Below, in pieces: positions 1-8,925 of a DNA stretch of 64,000 nucleotides. Within the stretch, counting starts at the first letter, position 1. Each line of letters starts with the position of its first letter. The stretch comes from an uncultured Caulobacteraceae bacterium (GTDB lineage Bacteria > Pseudomonadota > Alphaproteobacteria > Caulobacterales > Aquidulcibacteraceae): positions 1-64,000 of the forward strand of contig CADEDT010000002.1 of assembly GCA_902826145.1 (NCBI GenBank), read 5' to 3'. The notes beneath the pieces are model-generated. The model made no database searches and was not told where the DNA came from. It saw nothing but the letters and a program-made list of their open reading frames with translations. Both the position numbers and the translations under genes were made by a program.

Positions 1-35
1 AGTTCGGACATCGGGCGCGGTCGTTATTCGATCGC

Positions 36-1229
36 ATGTTCCCGGAACGGCAGATTTATCATCGTAGCGGCGGCACGGTCCGTTACGTCTCTCTTTCACC
101 TGGCAAACAGGCCCTTCTGGCGATGACCGCCGTCGGCCTTGCCGGCTGGTGCGTCTACGCGACCACCAACACCCTGCTTGAAGGCCCGCAAGCCACGGCG
201 TCGAACGCCGAGGTCGAGCGCGAGCGCGCCAAGTACGATCGCTGGCTCAACGAAAGCCGCGCACAAGCCGCCGCCTCTCAGGCCCTGCTCGAAGAACGGA
301 CGCGCCAGTTCGACCGCACCACCGCGGACTTCGAGTCACGCCACGAGGTGCTGCGCTCACTGCTCGAATATGCAGGCGGCGCCACCCTCCAACTCGCGGC
401 GACGCGCCCGATCGAGCGCGACGGCGCTCGCATCATCATGGCCGCCTCGATTGACGAGGCCGAGCCGCGCCAATCGCGCGCCGTTGCGGCGGAACCTTAT
501 CAGGTCACCACCGTCGGCTTCCGCGCGCGCACGGAAGCCCTCGAAGGCGACCAGGAGCATACCCTCTCGGAACTCGAAGACAGCGTCGTCGAACGCAGTG
601 AACAGATCCGCGGCGTTCTTCGCGTCACCGGCGTTTCGATCGCCTCGCTGACGGGCCCGGAAGCAGATGCTGCTGCCGGCGGCCCGCTCGTCCCGCAAGA
701 CTTCGTCGCCTATCTGCGTGACAGCGGCTTGAACCCAGCTTTCTCTGAGCGCGTTGCGCAGGTCGCGGCACGCGTCACGGAATCGCGCCGCCTCGAAGGT
801 ATCGCCAACTCGACGCCGCTCGCGGCGCCAGTTGCCGTCGACTACCGCGAGACGTCTGGCTACGGCCAACGCATCGATCCCTTCACGGGCCGCCCAGCAA
901 TCCACTCGGGACTTGATCTCGCCGCGTTCGAACGCGCGCCGGTCGTCGCGACCTCGCCGGGCACTGTGGTTTATGCTGGCACTCGCTCGGGATATGGCTA
1001 CACCGTCGAAATCGACCACGGTCACGGCTTCAAGACCCGTTACGCCCACTTGCGCGACATCCAAGTCGAACGCGGCGCTCAAGTCGCGATCGGTCAGCGC
1101 ATCGGCTCAATGGGTTCGACGGGCCGCAGCACCGCCACACACTTGCACTATGAGGTGTGGTTCCGCGGCCGGGCGGTTGATCCGGTCAACTTCTTGAGGG
1201 CAGGACGGCATGTTCACGAACAAGGGTAA
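36..1229 (+). CDS. Membrane-anchored M23 (LytM) peptidoglycan endopeptidase with DUF5930-type N-terminus
   Basis: The 397-residue protein has a single N-terminal membrane segment (about residues 25-45), a long, probably coiled-coil periplasmic stretch rich in Glu, Arg and Ala (about 55-240), and a C-terminal M23 domain (about 265-395). The zinc and catalytic residues are present: His290 and Asp294 in HSGLD, and His369/His371 in HLHYEV, so it should be an active endopeptidase that cuts peptidoglycan cross-links. The N-terminus resembles the DUF5930 region that precedes M23 domains in Caulobacterales. Its stop overlaps the start of the bactofilin gene by 20 nt, so the two are probably co-translated and act together in localized wall remodelling, which is inference. 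The start is the first ATG in the window; an upstream start is possible but little sequence is available. Confidence 0.9.
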   Translation: MFPERQIYHRSGGTVRYVSLSPGKQALLAMTAVGLAGWCVYATTNTLLEGPQATASNAEVERERAKYDRWLNESRAQAAASQALLEERTRQFDRTTADFESRHEVLRSLLEYAGGATLQLAATRPIERDGARIIMAASIDEAEPRQSRAVAAEPYQVTTVGFRARTEALEGDQEHTLSELEDSVVERSEQIRGVLRVTGVSIASLTGPEADAAAGGPLVPQDFVAYLRDSGLNPAFSERVAQVAARVTESRRLEGIANSTPLAAPVAVDYRETSGYGQRIDPFTGRPAIHSGLDLAAFERAPVVATSPGTVVYAGTRSGYGYTVEIDHGHGFKTRYAHLRDIQVERGAQVAIGQRIGSMGSTGRSTATHLHYEVWFRGRAVDPVNFLRAGRHVHEQG

Positions 1230-1770
1230 CACTCGGACGGATTCGAACTTGCCAGCTCTTCCTGAACCAACCCAACAACGTCGTTCTTCTCCCGGCCGCG
1301 CCGGCATCGCCTCGATCATCGCCAATGGCGTGAAGATCACGGGCACGATTGATGCTGACGGCGCCGAGCTTCAAGTCGACGGCGAGATCGAAGGCAACGT
1401 GCGCGGCGGTTCGCTGACCGTCGGCGACACGGGCATGGTCAAAGGCGACGTCGTCTCGGAAAGCGTGACCGTCCACGGCCGCGTTGAAGGTTCGGTGCGC
1501 GCGCGCAAAGTCATTTTGGCTCGCAACGCTCACGTCCTCGGCGACATCGTCCACCAATCGCTTTCTGTCGAGATGGGCGCGGTGTTCGAAGGTCAGTGCC
1601 GCTATCTGCAGGATCCGCTCTCGCAGTCTGGTCCCGGCCAGCCCGCGCAGCCGCAAATGGTTTCGCCACAAGAGCGCTCGAACGCGTTCGGCGGCGGCAA
1701 CTCGGTGTTCGGCGAACCGTCGAACGATGATCGCCTCGTTTCTGGCGTAATCGTCACCGGCACGAACTAA
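1210..1770 (+). CDS. Bactofilin-family polymer-forming cytoskeletal protein
   Basis: The 186-residue protein has the bactofilin core at about residues 35-130. It shows the repeating hydrophobic/Gly pattern of a right-handed beta-helix, for example IDADGAELQVDGEIEGNV. The termini are disordered and Pro/Gln/Ser-rich, which is typical of the family. Bactofilins polymerize without nucleotide beneath the inner membrane and position cell-wall enzymes. The gene starts inside the 3' end of the M23 peptidase gene, and this peptidase-bactofilin pairing is common in stalked and other alphaproteobacteria. A clear intrinsic terminator follows 23 nt after the stop, so the two genes form the end of a transcription unit. 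Confidence 0.93.
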   Translation: MFTNKGNTRTDSNLPALPEPTQQRRSSPGRAGIASIIANGVKITGTIDADGAELQVDGEIEGNVRGGSLTVGDTGMVKGDVVSESVTVHGRVEGSVRARKVILARNAHVLGDIVHQSLSVEMGAVFEGQCRYLQDPLSQSGPGQPAQPQMVSPQERSNAFGGGNSVFGEPSNDDRLVSGVIVTGTN

Positions 1771-1793
1771 GCTTCGAGCGAACAACTCAAACG

Positions 1794-1822
1794 AAGGCCC
1801 GGCGAAAGCCGGGCCTTTTGTT
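1794..1822 (+). terminator. Rho-independent terminator after the bactofilin gene
   Basis: A perfect 10-bp stem (AAGGCCCGGC at 1794-1803 pairing with 1808-1817) closes a GAAA tetraloop and runs into a T-rich tract (TTTTGTTTT). It ends the M23-bactofilin unit. The convergent gene ends at 1828, so the hairpin may also work on the reverse strand. Confidence 0.92.
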
Positions 1823-1827
1823 TTGGC

Positions 1828-2313
1828 TCAACGCGTCCGCGAGTAGGTGATCCGCCCCCACGGCTGCCAAGCGCCCTCGCGCTCAACCTCCGTCGTCACA
1901 ACGAACCTGTCCGGTCCCTCGATCGCCCAACGCGAACGCATACGCTGCGTCGCGCCGTCCGCGCCGACGTACGTATGCGCATCAAACACCAACGCGCCCT
2001 GCTCCGCGCGCATGAGCCCCCGGCTGACGCCCCCGTCAGATGCGTAATACGTGAACGCCACCGCCCCCGCTTGCGCATCGACAAAGTAGATCGTCTCACC
2101 GCCGTAGGTGGTTGGGCGGACGAAGTGTGTATCGCGCACATACCGCCCACCGAGCATCAGCTCGAAGCAACGCTCATCATGGATTTCGGCGTTGCTCTCG
2201 AACGCCCCGCGCCAGCAACCAATCAGCGGGGCGAATGGCGACATCGCATCTTGCGCACGCGCGCTCGTCGCGCACGCGGCCAGCGCTAACGAAAGCGCCA
2301 GCGCTCGGATCAA
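1828..2313 (-). CDS. Small secreted or lipoprotein hypothetical protein
   Basis: The protein is about 161 residues with an export signal whose end reads LALAACATSARAQ. This could be a lipobox (LAAC) or an ARA-Q signal peptidase I site. The mature part is a compact beta-rich domain containing CWRGAFES, GRYVRDTH and WGRITYSR, of the kind seen in DUF1579-like lipocalin-type proteins, but I cannot name a family. I chose the TTG start at 2313. Its TTGA overlaps the stop of the upstream DUF1761 gene, and GGAG at 2321-2324 lies 7 nt upstream, whereas the in-frame GTG at 2319 is too close to that site. The reading frame stays open further upstream but runs inside the DUF1761 gene. Confidence 0.65.
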   Translation of the reverse strand: MIRALALSLALAACATSARAQDAMSPFAPLIGCWRGAFESNAEIHDERCFELMLGGRYVRDTHFVRPTTYGGETIYFVDAQAGAVAFTYYASDGGVSRGLMRAEQGALVFDAHTYVGADGATQRMRSRWAIEGPDRFVVTTEVEREGAWQPWGRITYSRTR

Positions 2314-2702
2314 TGCCACGCTCCGAGGATCAAACCGATCAGCGTGAACTGAATTGTGTGATAGCCGCCGTTGATCAGCCACAACGATAGCGGCCGCATC
2401 TCGAACAGGTACGAAATCCCGTACGACGCCGCGACCCAGCACAGTCCGGCGCAAAGGCCGTAGAGTGCGCCCGTCATCGCATCGATCTCATTGCCCAGAA
2501 ACATCGCGAACGTCGCTGCTGAGATCAGCGCCAGCACGAACGAGCCGCCGAAGATCACCGCTTTGTTGCCAGCCATCGCCTGCTCGCGCGTCAGTCCCGC
2601 GGCTTTCAGCCAGGCATTGCCAAATAGCGCTCCGTACCAAAGTCCGCCCAGGGCAAACGAACTCGCTGCCGCGGCAAGCACCGCGAGCCAATTGATCTCC
2701 AT
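2310..2702 (-). CDS. DUF1761-family integral membrane protein
   Basis: The 130-residue protein has about four predicted membrane helices and ends in ILGAWH, the typical C-terminus of DUF1761 proteins. Features such as GGLWYGALFGNAWLKA near residues 20-35 match the family. Function is unknown. It sits between the TetR gene upstream and the small secreted protein with which it overlaps by 4 nt, so these reverse-strand genes may share a transcript. A second, divergent DUF1761 protein lies at 23553-23954. Confidence 0.85.
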   Translation of the reverse strand: MEINWLAVLAAAASSFALGGLWYGALFGNAWLKAAGLTREQAMAGNKAVIFGGSFVLALISAATFAMFLGNEIDAMTGALYGLCAGLCWVAASYGISYLFEMRPLSLWLINGGYHTIQFTLIGLILGAWH

Positions 2703-2717
2703 AATGGTTCCTCCCGC

Positions 2718-3320
2718 TTACGCCGGCGTTTTCGCCGCTTTCTCCAGCAGTTCGAAATGCTCGCGCAGCTGCTTCACAGCGCGGTCGAAGTACGAAACGT
2801 CGCGATGCGTGCGCGCCTGCATCACGCCGCCTTCCATCGCCGTCAGCACAAATTGCGCGAGCGCCTTTTTGTCGACGCCGCGCGGAATGCGCTTGCCCGC
2901 CGCCCCGATGCAGCCTTCCACGGCACGCGTCCAGTTCTCGAAATTCTCGGCCAGAAGATCGCGCACGCGCGGATCGGGTTCGTGCAGCTCAAGCGCCAGC
3001 GAGCCGATCGGGCAGCCATAAGTGCAATCGGTGTCGACGATCATCGTCCGGTAGCCTTGCAGCAGCGCGAAGATCTTCTCGATCGGATCATCGACATGCC
3101 CCCAGGCAGGTTGCAGCAGCATCTCCTCGATGCCGTCGCGATACGCTTCGAGCACGCCGATCAGCACGTCCTGCTTCGACGGAAACACGTGATAGAGGCT
3201 GCCAGAATTAAGCTGCGTGCGGCTCAACAGATCCGCGATCGAAGTCGAGTTGTAGCCCTTGAGCCAAAACAACTCCATCGCGGCATGAATGATCTTATCT
3301 CGGGCTGATTGAGGCGCCAT
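2718..3320 (-). CDS. TetR/AcrR-family transcriptional regulator
   Basis: The 200-residue protein has an N-terminal helix-turn-helix of TetR type (residues 5-50, containing IADLL and the NSGSLYHVFPSKQ recognition helix) and a ligand-binding C-terminal domain. The ATG at 3320 gives a normal family N-terminus (MAPQSARDKI); the longer open frame upstream runs into the SRPBCC gene and is rejected. It lies 4 nt downstream of that gene in the same direction. A TetR-like palindrome sits in front of the pair, so autoregulation of a two-gene operon is the simplest model. The inducer is unknown. Confidence 0.9.
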   Translation of the reverse strand: MAPQSARDKIIHAAMELFWLKGYNSTSIADLLSRTQLNSGSLYHVFPSKQDVLIGVLEAYRDGIEEMLLQPAWGHVDDPIEKIFALLQGYRTMIVDTDCTYGCPIGSLALELHEPDPRVRDLLAENFENWTRAVEGCIGAAGKRIPRGVDKKALAQFVLTAMEGGVMQARTHRDVSYFDRAVKQLREHFELLEKAAKTPA

Positions 3321-3324
3321 CGCT

Positions 3325-3912
3325 CTACTCCGCCGCCGCCTGAGCGCGCCAATCAACCGGTCCGTTGACCACGCGCTCGCGCAGTTTTTCCAGTGTCCAA
3401 GCATTGCCGCGCGCGAAAAAGGCGTGGAGCGCATCAAACTCTTCGCCATCACGATAGCCGCTCATCAGGACGCGCACGCGCGTCTGGCTCGCGCTCAGCG
3501 CTTCCAACTCAATCGACGTCGCCAACTCACGCGCTTCTACCGCGTGCGGAAATCCTGGCGGTGCTGAAGCGATCTGCATCGCGAGCCTGCGCTCAGGTTC
3601 GAGCGCGACGATCTGGTTTCGAATATTGCCGGCGTCGCCGATCCGCGCATTCACGTCGTAGGACGTTTCGATGATCCCGCCCGGCCGCAAATCAATCGCC
3701 ACGACCGGCGCGGCCCAGCTGCTGAACCCCTCAGAAGTCGAGAGCAGACGCCAGACCTCGGACGATGAAGCCGGAACCACGATCTCGTGGCACAGCACCC
3801 GTTGGTCGCCCGGCTCGCTTCGCGAGCAGTCGGTCACACCAGCCGCTGCTTGAGCCCATGCGCCCCCGCCAAGCAGCAGCAAACCCGCCAGAGCCAACCC
3901 AATCAGCCTCAT
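3325..3912 (-). CDS. Secreted SRPBCC (AHSA1/START-like) domain protein
   Basis: The 195-residue protein starts with a signal peptide (MRLIGLALAGLLLLGGGAWA) and then has a SRPBCC-fold domain: EIVVPASSSEVWRLLSTSEG, then SWAAPVVAIDLRPGG, and a C-terminal helix near AFFARGNAWTLEKL. Such domains bind hydrophobic ligands; a periplasmic location is less usual than cytoplasmic. It is the first gene of the operon with the TetR regulator, and the operator lies 19 nt upstream of its start. It may therefore handle the compound that the regulator senses, which is inference. Confidence 0.8.
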   Translation of the reverse strand: MRLIGLALAGLLLLGGGAWAQAAAGVTDCSRSEPGDQRVLCHEIVVPASSSEVWRLLSTSEGFSSWAAPVVAIDLRPGGIIETSYDVNARIGDAGNIRNQIVALEPERRLAMQIASAPPGFPHAVEARELATSIELEALSASQTRVRVLMSGYRDGEEFDALHAFFARGNAWTLEKLRERVVNGPVDWRAQAAAE

Positions 3913-3930
3913 GAATCCAGGCTAGACCGT

Positions 3931-3952
3931 CTTGTTTGAATGTTCAATCAAG
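3931..3952. promoter_or_regulatory. Palindromic TetR-type operator
   Basis: A 22-bp near-perfect palindrome has half-sites CTTGTTTGAA and TTCAATCAAG around a central TG, with one mismatched pair. It is 19 nt upstream of the start of the SRPBCC-TetR operon. Length and TTGAA/TTCAA arms fit TetR-family operators. Confidence 0.65.
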
Positions 3953-3986
3953 AAGTGGCGAGTGAGTGAGATTGCTGTTTAAGCGC

Positions 3987-4991
3987 TCAAGCTTCCTTCG
4001 GCACGATCTCCGCGTACTCAGCTTTGGTCAAAGCCAGCGATCCCACGGGCAGCCCGCCGCCATCAAGGATCAAGGCGCTCAGGTAGCGCTTGAAGAACCG
4101 CCCTTCGCGATAGAACAGCGCTAGCCGCACGCCTTTGTCTGTGTCGGCGCGGAAGATGTATGCACGCGCGTCAGGGCCATCCGGCCAAACTGTGCGCGTC
4201 GGTGCAAAGCCCGTCGTCCGCAAGCGGCTGATCTTCACATCCGCCATGTCGCAGAGCGCCTTCACCGCCGCGAACGATGGCTGAGCGCGCAAGTGCTCCG
4301 CCGCCACGCGCTCAGCTTCCATCTTTCTCCGCGCGATCAGTTTGTTGAACCCCGCGACGCGTTGCAGGTGCCCGGTCATCTCGCTGTCTGGCGCTAGCTT
4401 CAGTTTTCGCAAGCTCTTCAGCCAAGTCTTCTGCCGAGGCGTGATCGGCTCTTGCGCTTCAAGCGCCGCAAACTTCTTGTCGAGATCGCGTATCGCCTTC
4501 TCAGGCGAACCATAGCCCTTCTGCTTCGCCAACTTCCGTGCAGCCGAAGGCTTCAGCCGCTTCAGCCGCACCAGTAGATTGAACAGCTCCAAGTGCGGAT
4601 CGGCGAGCATGCTTTTGAGGCCCGCTTGCGCGCAGCGGATCGCGATCTCATCGGCGCCGCGATTCGCATAGTATTGCGCGTGCCCGCCCGTGCTCACTTG
4701 CGCGCAATAGTCGCGCGCGTAGTAGCTCCACAGCGCCTCCTGTGCGAACTCGCCCGGCAGGAAATACGCTTGGCTCAGAAGCCCATCGACCCACGCGTCC
4801 GTCGCCAATACCAATTGCAACGGATCGCTATGATCGGCCGCGCTCTGCGGCAACACGATCTCGTCGGCGATCAGGCCTTGAAACGTCAGCATCGGCGAGC
4901 TGCCGTCGCATTGCGCGCGCTGATACTCGATCAGCCATGGCAGCGGCTGTTCGACATTTTCGACCGGTGTTTCGGTCACTTCAACGCTCAT
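3987..4991 (-). CDS. Uncharacterized protein with DUF4375/DMP19-like N-terminal region
   Basis: The 334-residue soluble protein has a segment at about residues 75-145 (YYARDYCAQVSTGGHAQYY, then ANRGADEIAIRCAQAGL) that resembles DUF4375, a helical domain of unknown role. The rest includes a basic helical stretch (about 150-240) and a mixed C-terminal domain. I cannot assign a biochemical function. It starts 16 nt after the prfB stop in the same direction, so it is probably transcribed with prfB. Confidence 0.6.
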   Translation of the reverse strand: MSVEVTETPVENVEQPLPWLIEYQRAQCDGSSPMLTFQGLIADEIVLPQSAADHSDPLQLVLATDAWVDGLLSQAYFLPGEFAQEALWSYYARDYCAQVSTGGHAQYYANRGADEIAIRCAQAGLKSMLADPHLELFNLLVRLKRLKPSAARKLAKQKGYGSPEKAIRDLDKKFAALEAQEPITPRQKTWLKSLRKLKLAPDSEMTGHLQRVAGFNKLIARRKMEAERVAAEHLRAQPSFAAVKALCDMADVKISRLRTTGFAPTRTVWPDGPDARAYIFRADTDKGVRLALFYREGRFFKRYLSALILDGGGLPVGSLALTKAEYAEIVPKEA

Positions 4992-5007
4992 GGGCCCCCG
5001 CCCAAAA

Positions 5008-6139
5008 CTAGTCGATGTCTTCCACTTGTTTGTCGCCCGCTCCGCTCACTCGCGCCGCCAATGAGGCCGCCATGAACTGATCGAGGTCGCCGTTCAGTAC
5101 GCCTTGCGTATCAGACGTTTCAACACCCGTCCTCAGGTCTTTGACCATCTGATACGGCTGCAAGACGTATGACCTGATCTGCCTACCCCAACCGATCTCG
5201 GTCTTGGTATCTTCCAATTGCTGCGCGGCCGCTTCGCGCTTCTGCAGCTCCGCTTCGTACATCCGCGCCCGCAGCATGTCCCAAGCCGCCGCGCGGTTCT
5301 TGTGCTGCGAACGCTCAGCCTGGCACGCGACGACGATGCCTGTCGGGATATGCGTCAGTCGCACAGCGGAGTCCGTCTTGTTGACGTGCTGACCACCGGC
5401 GCCTGACGCGCGATACGTATCCGTGCGCACATCCTTGTCGAGGATCTCGATCTCGATGGAGTCATCGATCTTCGGATAGACCCAAACGCTCGCGAATGAC
5501 GTGTGCCGGCGTGCGTTCGAGTCGTACGGGCTGATGCGCACCAAGCGATGCACGCCCGCTTCGGTCTTCAGCCAGCCATATGCATTGTCACCATGCACAA
5601 GCACCGTCGCCGACTTGATGCCCGCGGTGTCACCGCCTTGCTCTTCCAAGAGATCAGCTTTGAACCCGCGCGCGTTCGCCCAGCGCAGATACATGCGCAT
5701 GAGCATTTCGGTCCAATCCTGACTCTCGGTGCCGCCGGCGCCCGAATTGAATTCGATGTACGCATCGTTGCTGTCGGCCTCGCCAGAAAGCAGCGCTTCA
5801 AGCTCCGCCTTCGAGGCGCGCTCTTGCGCTGCTTTCAGCGTCGCCTGCGCTTCGCTGATGAGACCCTCATCGCCTTCGGCTTCCGCCATCTCCGCAAGCT
5901 CAACGCTGTCGCGCAGATCGCGCTCAAGCGAGAGGATGGAGTTCATCCCCGTTTCGAGCTTGGTGCGCTCGCGCATGACCTTTTGGGCTTTCTCCGGATC
6001 GTTCCAAAAATCCGGGCGCTCGGAGAGCGCAGTCAGTTCGTCAAATCGGACCTGGGCGCGATCCCAGTCAAAGACGCCTCCGCAGCAAAGCGACGGCGGA
6101 TTCGATTTGTTCAGCGAGAGCAGCGGTTTCGGCGCGCAT
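5008..6139 (-). CDS. prfB: Peptide chain release factor 2, expressed by +1 programmed frameshift
   Basis: RF2 reads UGA and UAA stop codons and triggers peptide release. The main frame alone (ATG at 5976) lacks the N-terminus. A first frame starts at ATG 6139 with a good ribosome site (GAGGA, 8 nt spacing), encodes 23 codons ([16 protein letters not shown] then ALLRRRL) and meets TGA at 6068-6070. Slipping +1 on CTT-T continues as [12 protein letters not shown] and gives a 376-residue protein of normal RF2 length. The peptidyl-release GGQ motif ([10 protein letters not shown]) and the stop-codon reading region ([18 protein letters not shown] instead of the enterobacterial SPF, as I recall in other alphaproteobacteria) are present. 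Annotating it from 5976 would be a mis-call. Confidence 0.93.
6067..6081 (-). promoter_or_regulatory. prfB: prfB +1 frameshift signal
   Basis: On the reverse strand the slip site reads CTTTGAC (6073-6067), with an internal Shine-Dalgarno-like GGAGG (6081-6077) three bases before the CTT codon. This is the known RF2 autoregulatory design: when RF2 is scarce the UGA is decoded slowly and ribosomes shift +1 to make more RF2. Confidence 0.93.
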
Positions 6140-6207
6140 AATTCAAGTCCTCAGGAATCTGAGCGGCCTAGATAGGCGATGAAACGCGCCGATAGAAGTG
6201 GGCGAGC

Positions 6208-8805
6208 TTAGTAGAGCCCGCCCAAATCCTCGTCCTGCTGCTGCTGCGGCCGCTGTTGCTGGCCCTGCGCTTCGTTCGGCGTGTCCGAGCCACCGAGCCC
6301 CTGTAGCAAGCGCGGGTCGATCGGATCGGTGCCGCCGAAGACGAACGGCGACGACGTCACGTCACGCGTCGGCTCCGTGCCCGGACGGAATGCTTCCAGG
6401 ATCGTCGACGTCGTCGACGCATTCGGCAAACCGCCCGTCATCGCGTCGATGCGCACCAGGCGCGCACCGGCCGGAATACGGAACGGCGTCGCCGAGGTAT
6501 CGCGCAGCGCTTCGCGCATGAAGTCGCGGAAGATCGGCGCCGAGATGCGGCCGCCGGTTTCGCCTTCGCCCATGTCGCGCGGCGTGTCGAAGCCAGCCCA
6601 CACGCCGACGACGAGGTCAGGCGAGAAGCCGATGAACCACGCATCCTTGTAATCGTTCGTCGTGCCCGTCTTGCCGCCGAGCGGGAAGCCCAGCGTGGCG
6701 ACCGTCGTCGCCGTGCCGCGTTGCACGACGCCTTCAGCCATCGAGACGATCTGATAGGCGGTCACGGGATCGAGCACTTGCGCGCGTGGATCAGGCAGGT
6801 TCGGCGCTGACTGGCGGCGCCATTCGGCGTTGCACTCGGCGCACTCACGTTGGTCGCGGCGGAACACCGTCGCGCCCGTGCGATCCTGAATCCGGTCGAC
6901 GAAGATCGGCGAAATCTGGCGCCCGCCATTCACGAACTGGCCGTAGGCCGTCGTCATGCGCAGCACTGTGGTTTCGCCCGCACCAAGCGCCAGCGCAAAC
7001 ACGGCTTGCGTGTTGTCGCCATAGACGCCCAAGCGACGGCCGTAATCGAGCACGCGATCCGCGCCCATTTCGTATGCCACACGCGCCGTCATCGCGTTCC
7101 GCGACAATTCCAAGCCACGACGCAATGTCGTCGGGCCATAGAATTCGCGCGTGTAGTTCTCCGGCGACCAGTTCGAGCCGTCGCCCGCTTCGATCGCGAG
7201 CGGTGCATCGTCCACCAACGTCGCCGGCGTCAGGCCGTAATCCAACGCCGCCGCATAGACGATCGGCTTGAACGACGAACCCGGCTGACGCATCGCCTGC
7301 GTCGCGCGATTGAGGCCGGTCGATTCATTGAACGAGTAGCCGCCCACCATCGCCAGCACGCGGCCCGTGTGCGGATCCATGGCGACAAGCGCGCCTTGGA
7401 CTTCCGGCACTTGCTTCAGATTGTAGCGCCCGTTCGAAGCGCGGGTTGCATAGACGATCGCGCCAGCGCTCAACGCACGGTCACGTTCGCGGCGCGCGCC
7501 CTGCGCGGCCCATTGTGCATCGTTGTCGCCAACCCGGCCCGTCGCGCCGTTCTCGTCTGTTAGCGTGATCGCGCCATTGCCCGTGCGCGTGACCATCGCC
7601 CGCAACCAGTTCGAAAGCTGCGGCGCGGCCGGCGCTTCGCGCAATTGCGCTTGCACGTCGCCCGCAGGATCGCCTCTGCCGATCGGCCCGCGCCAATCAT
7701 GGCGGCGGTCATACTCCTCAAGCCCCGTGCGCAGCGCACGCGCGGCCGCAAGCTGCAGGCGCGTGTCGATGGTCGAGCGGATCGAGAGGCCGCCATCATA
7801 GAGCGCGTCCTCGCCGTATTGCTCTTGCACCTGCCGGCGCACTTCTTCGACGAAGTGCGAGGCCGCGATGAATTGATCGCCGGCGAGGCGGTTGTGCACC
7901 TCGAGGTCAGCCGCACGTGCTTCGGCGGCTTGCTCCTCGGTGATGTAGCCACGCTCCAGCATCCGGCTGATCGCGTAGTTGCGGCGATCGATGGCGCGCT
8001 CGCGATTGCGCGGCAGCTGATAGTTGGCCGGCCCCTTTGGCAGGATGGCGAGATAGGCGGCTTCCGAGACGGTCAGTTCAGAAAGCGGCTTGTCGAAATA
8101 GTTGAGCGCGGCGGCAGCCACGCCATAAGCGCGGTTACCGAGATAGATCTGGTTCAGATAGAGTTCGAGAACACGATCCTTATCGAGCACCTTCTCGATG
8201 CGTTGCGCCACCAAGCCTTCGCGCAGCTTCGTCCAGATCGCGCAGAACATGCCGCCGATGCCACCGGAGCAGCTCGCAGCACGGCCCGTGAGCATGTTGC
8301 CCGCGACCTGTTGCGTGATCGTCGACGCGCCCTGAATGCGGCGGCCTTGGATGACATCGAGCGGGATGCGCAGCACGGCGCGCGCCAAGCCCTGATAGTC
8401 GATGCCTGAGTGTTCAAAGAAGCGCGCGTCTTCAACCGCGACGAACGCGTTCTTCACGTGATCGGGAATCTGTTCGATCGGCACGAACACGCGCTGCTCG
8501 CGGGCGAACTCCGCCACCAGCGCGCCGTCGCCAGCGTGCACGCGGCTTGTCACTGGCGGTTCGTAATCCTGCAGATCGCCAAGGCTTGGCAAGCCTTGCA
8601 GCGCCGCGATCAAGAAAATGATCACCGCGAGCACGCCCGCGCCCGCCGCAATGCCGAGGCCGATCAGAATTTTGCGCCACGGGATTCCGCCGCCACCACC
8701 GCCGCCATGATAGTCGGGATCGCGATGTCCGCGGCTACGGCTGTCGTACTCGTCGCCGTAGTCGTCGTCTTCCCAACCGCGGTCGTATGAACTTGTTCGC
8801 GACAT
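6208..8805 (-). CDS. mrcA: Penicillin-binding protein 1A, bifunctional peptidoglycan synthase
   Basis: The 865-residue class A PBP begins with a Gly/Arg/Asp-rich cytoplasmic tail and one membrane segment (about 45-70). A GT51 glycosyltransferase domain follows (about 90-270, with AFVAVEDARFFEHSG). The transpeptidase domain carries SSFK (around residue 510), the SRN form of the SxN motif, and KTGT (around 710). It polymerizes and cross-links glycan strands. The C-terminal tail is Gln-rich and disordered. It lies between the upstream Tat-exported amidase and prfB on the same strand, an order I recall in other alphaproteobacteria. Confidence 0.96.
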   Translation of the reverse strand: MSRTSSYDRGWEDDDYGDEYDSRSRGHRDPDYHGGGGGGGIPWRKILIGLGIAAGAGVLAVIIFLIAALQGLPSLGDLQDYEPPVTSRVHAGDGALVAEFAREQRVFVPIEQIPDHVKNAFVAVEDARFFEHSGIDYQGLARAVLRIPLDVIQGRRIQGASTITQQVAGNMLTGRAASCSGGIGGMFCAIWTKLREGLVAQRIEKVLDKDRVLELYLNQIYLGNRAYGVAAAALNYFDKPLSELTVSEAAYLAILPKGPANYQLPRNRERAIDRRNYAISRMLERGYITEEQAAEARAADLEVHNRLAGDQFIAASHFVEEVRRQVQEQYGEDALYDGGLSIRSTIDTRLQLAAARALRTGLEEYDRRHDWRGPIGRGDPAGDVQAQLREAPAAPQLSNWLRAMVTRTGNGAITLTDENGATGRVGDNDAQWAAQGARRERDRALSAGAIVYATRASNGRYNLKQVPEVQGALVAMDPHTGRVLAMVGGYSFNESTGLNRATQAMRQPGSSFKPIVYAAALDYGLTPATLVDDAPLAIEAGDGSNWSPENYTREFYGPTTLRRGLELSRNAMTARVAYEMGADRVLDYGRRLGVYGDNTQAVFALALGAGETTVLRMTTAYGQFVNGGRQISPIFVDRIQDRTGATVFRRDQRECAECNAEWRRQSAPNLPDPRAQVLDPVTAYQIVSMAEGVVQRGTATTVATLGFPLGGKTGTTNDYKDAWFIGFSPDLVVGVWAGFDTPRDMGEGETGGRISAPIFRDFMREALRDTSATPFRIPAGARLVRIDAMTGGLPNASTTSTILEAFRPGTEPTRDVTSSPFVFGGTDPIDPRLLQGLGGSDTPNEAQGQQQRPQQQQDEDLGGLY

Positions 8806-8925
8806 TGCGCCCCGCTTCTGCGCGCGTGTTAATAGAGCTGCCCGGCCTCGCCCCGTAATGCGGCGCGATTAAGGCCAGAACAGCGTCCGTAAGATAGCGG
8901 ATTTAGCTTAAGATTCGCGCCAAAA

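Noticed and set aside
5977-6139. prfB as a truncated pseudogene
   Set aside because: The missing N-terminus is present in the next frame with the canonical frameshift signal, so the gene is intact.
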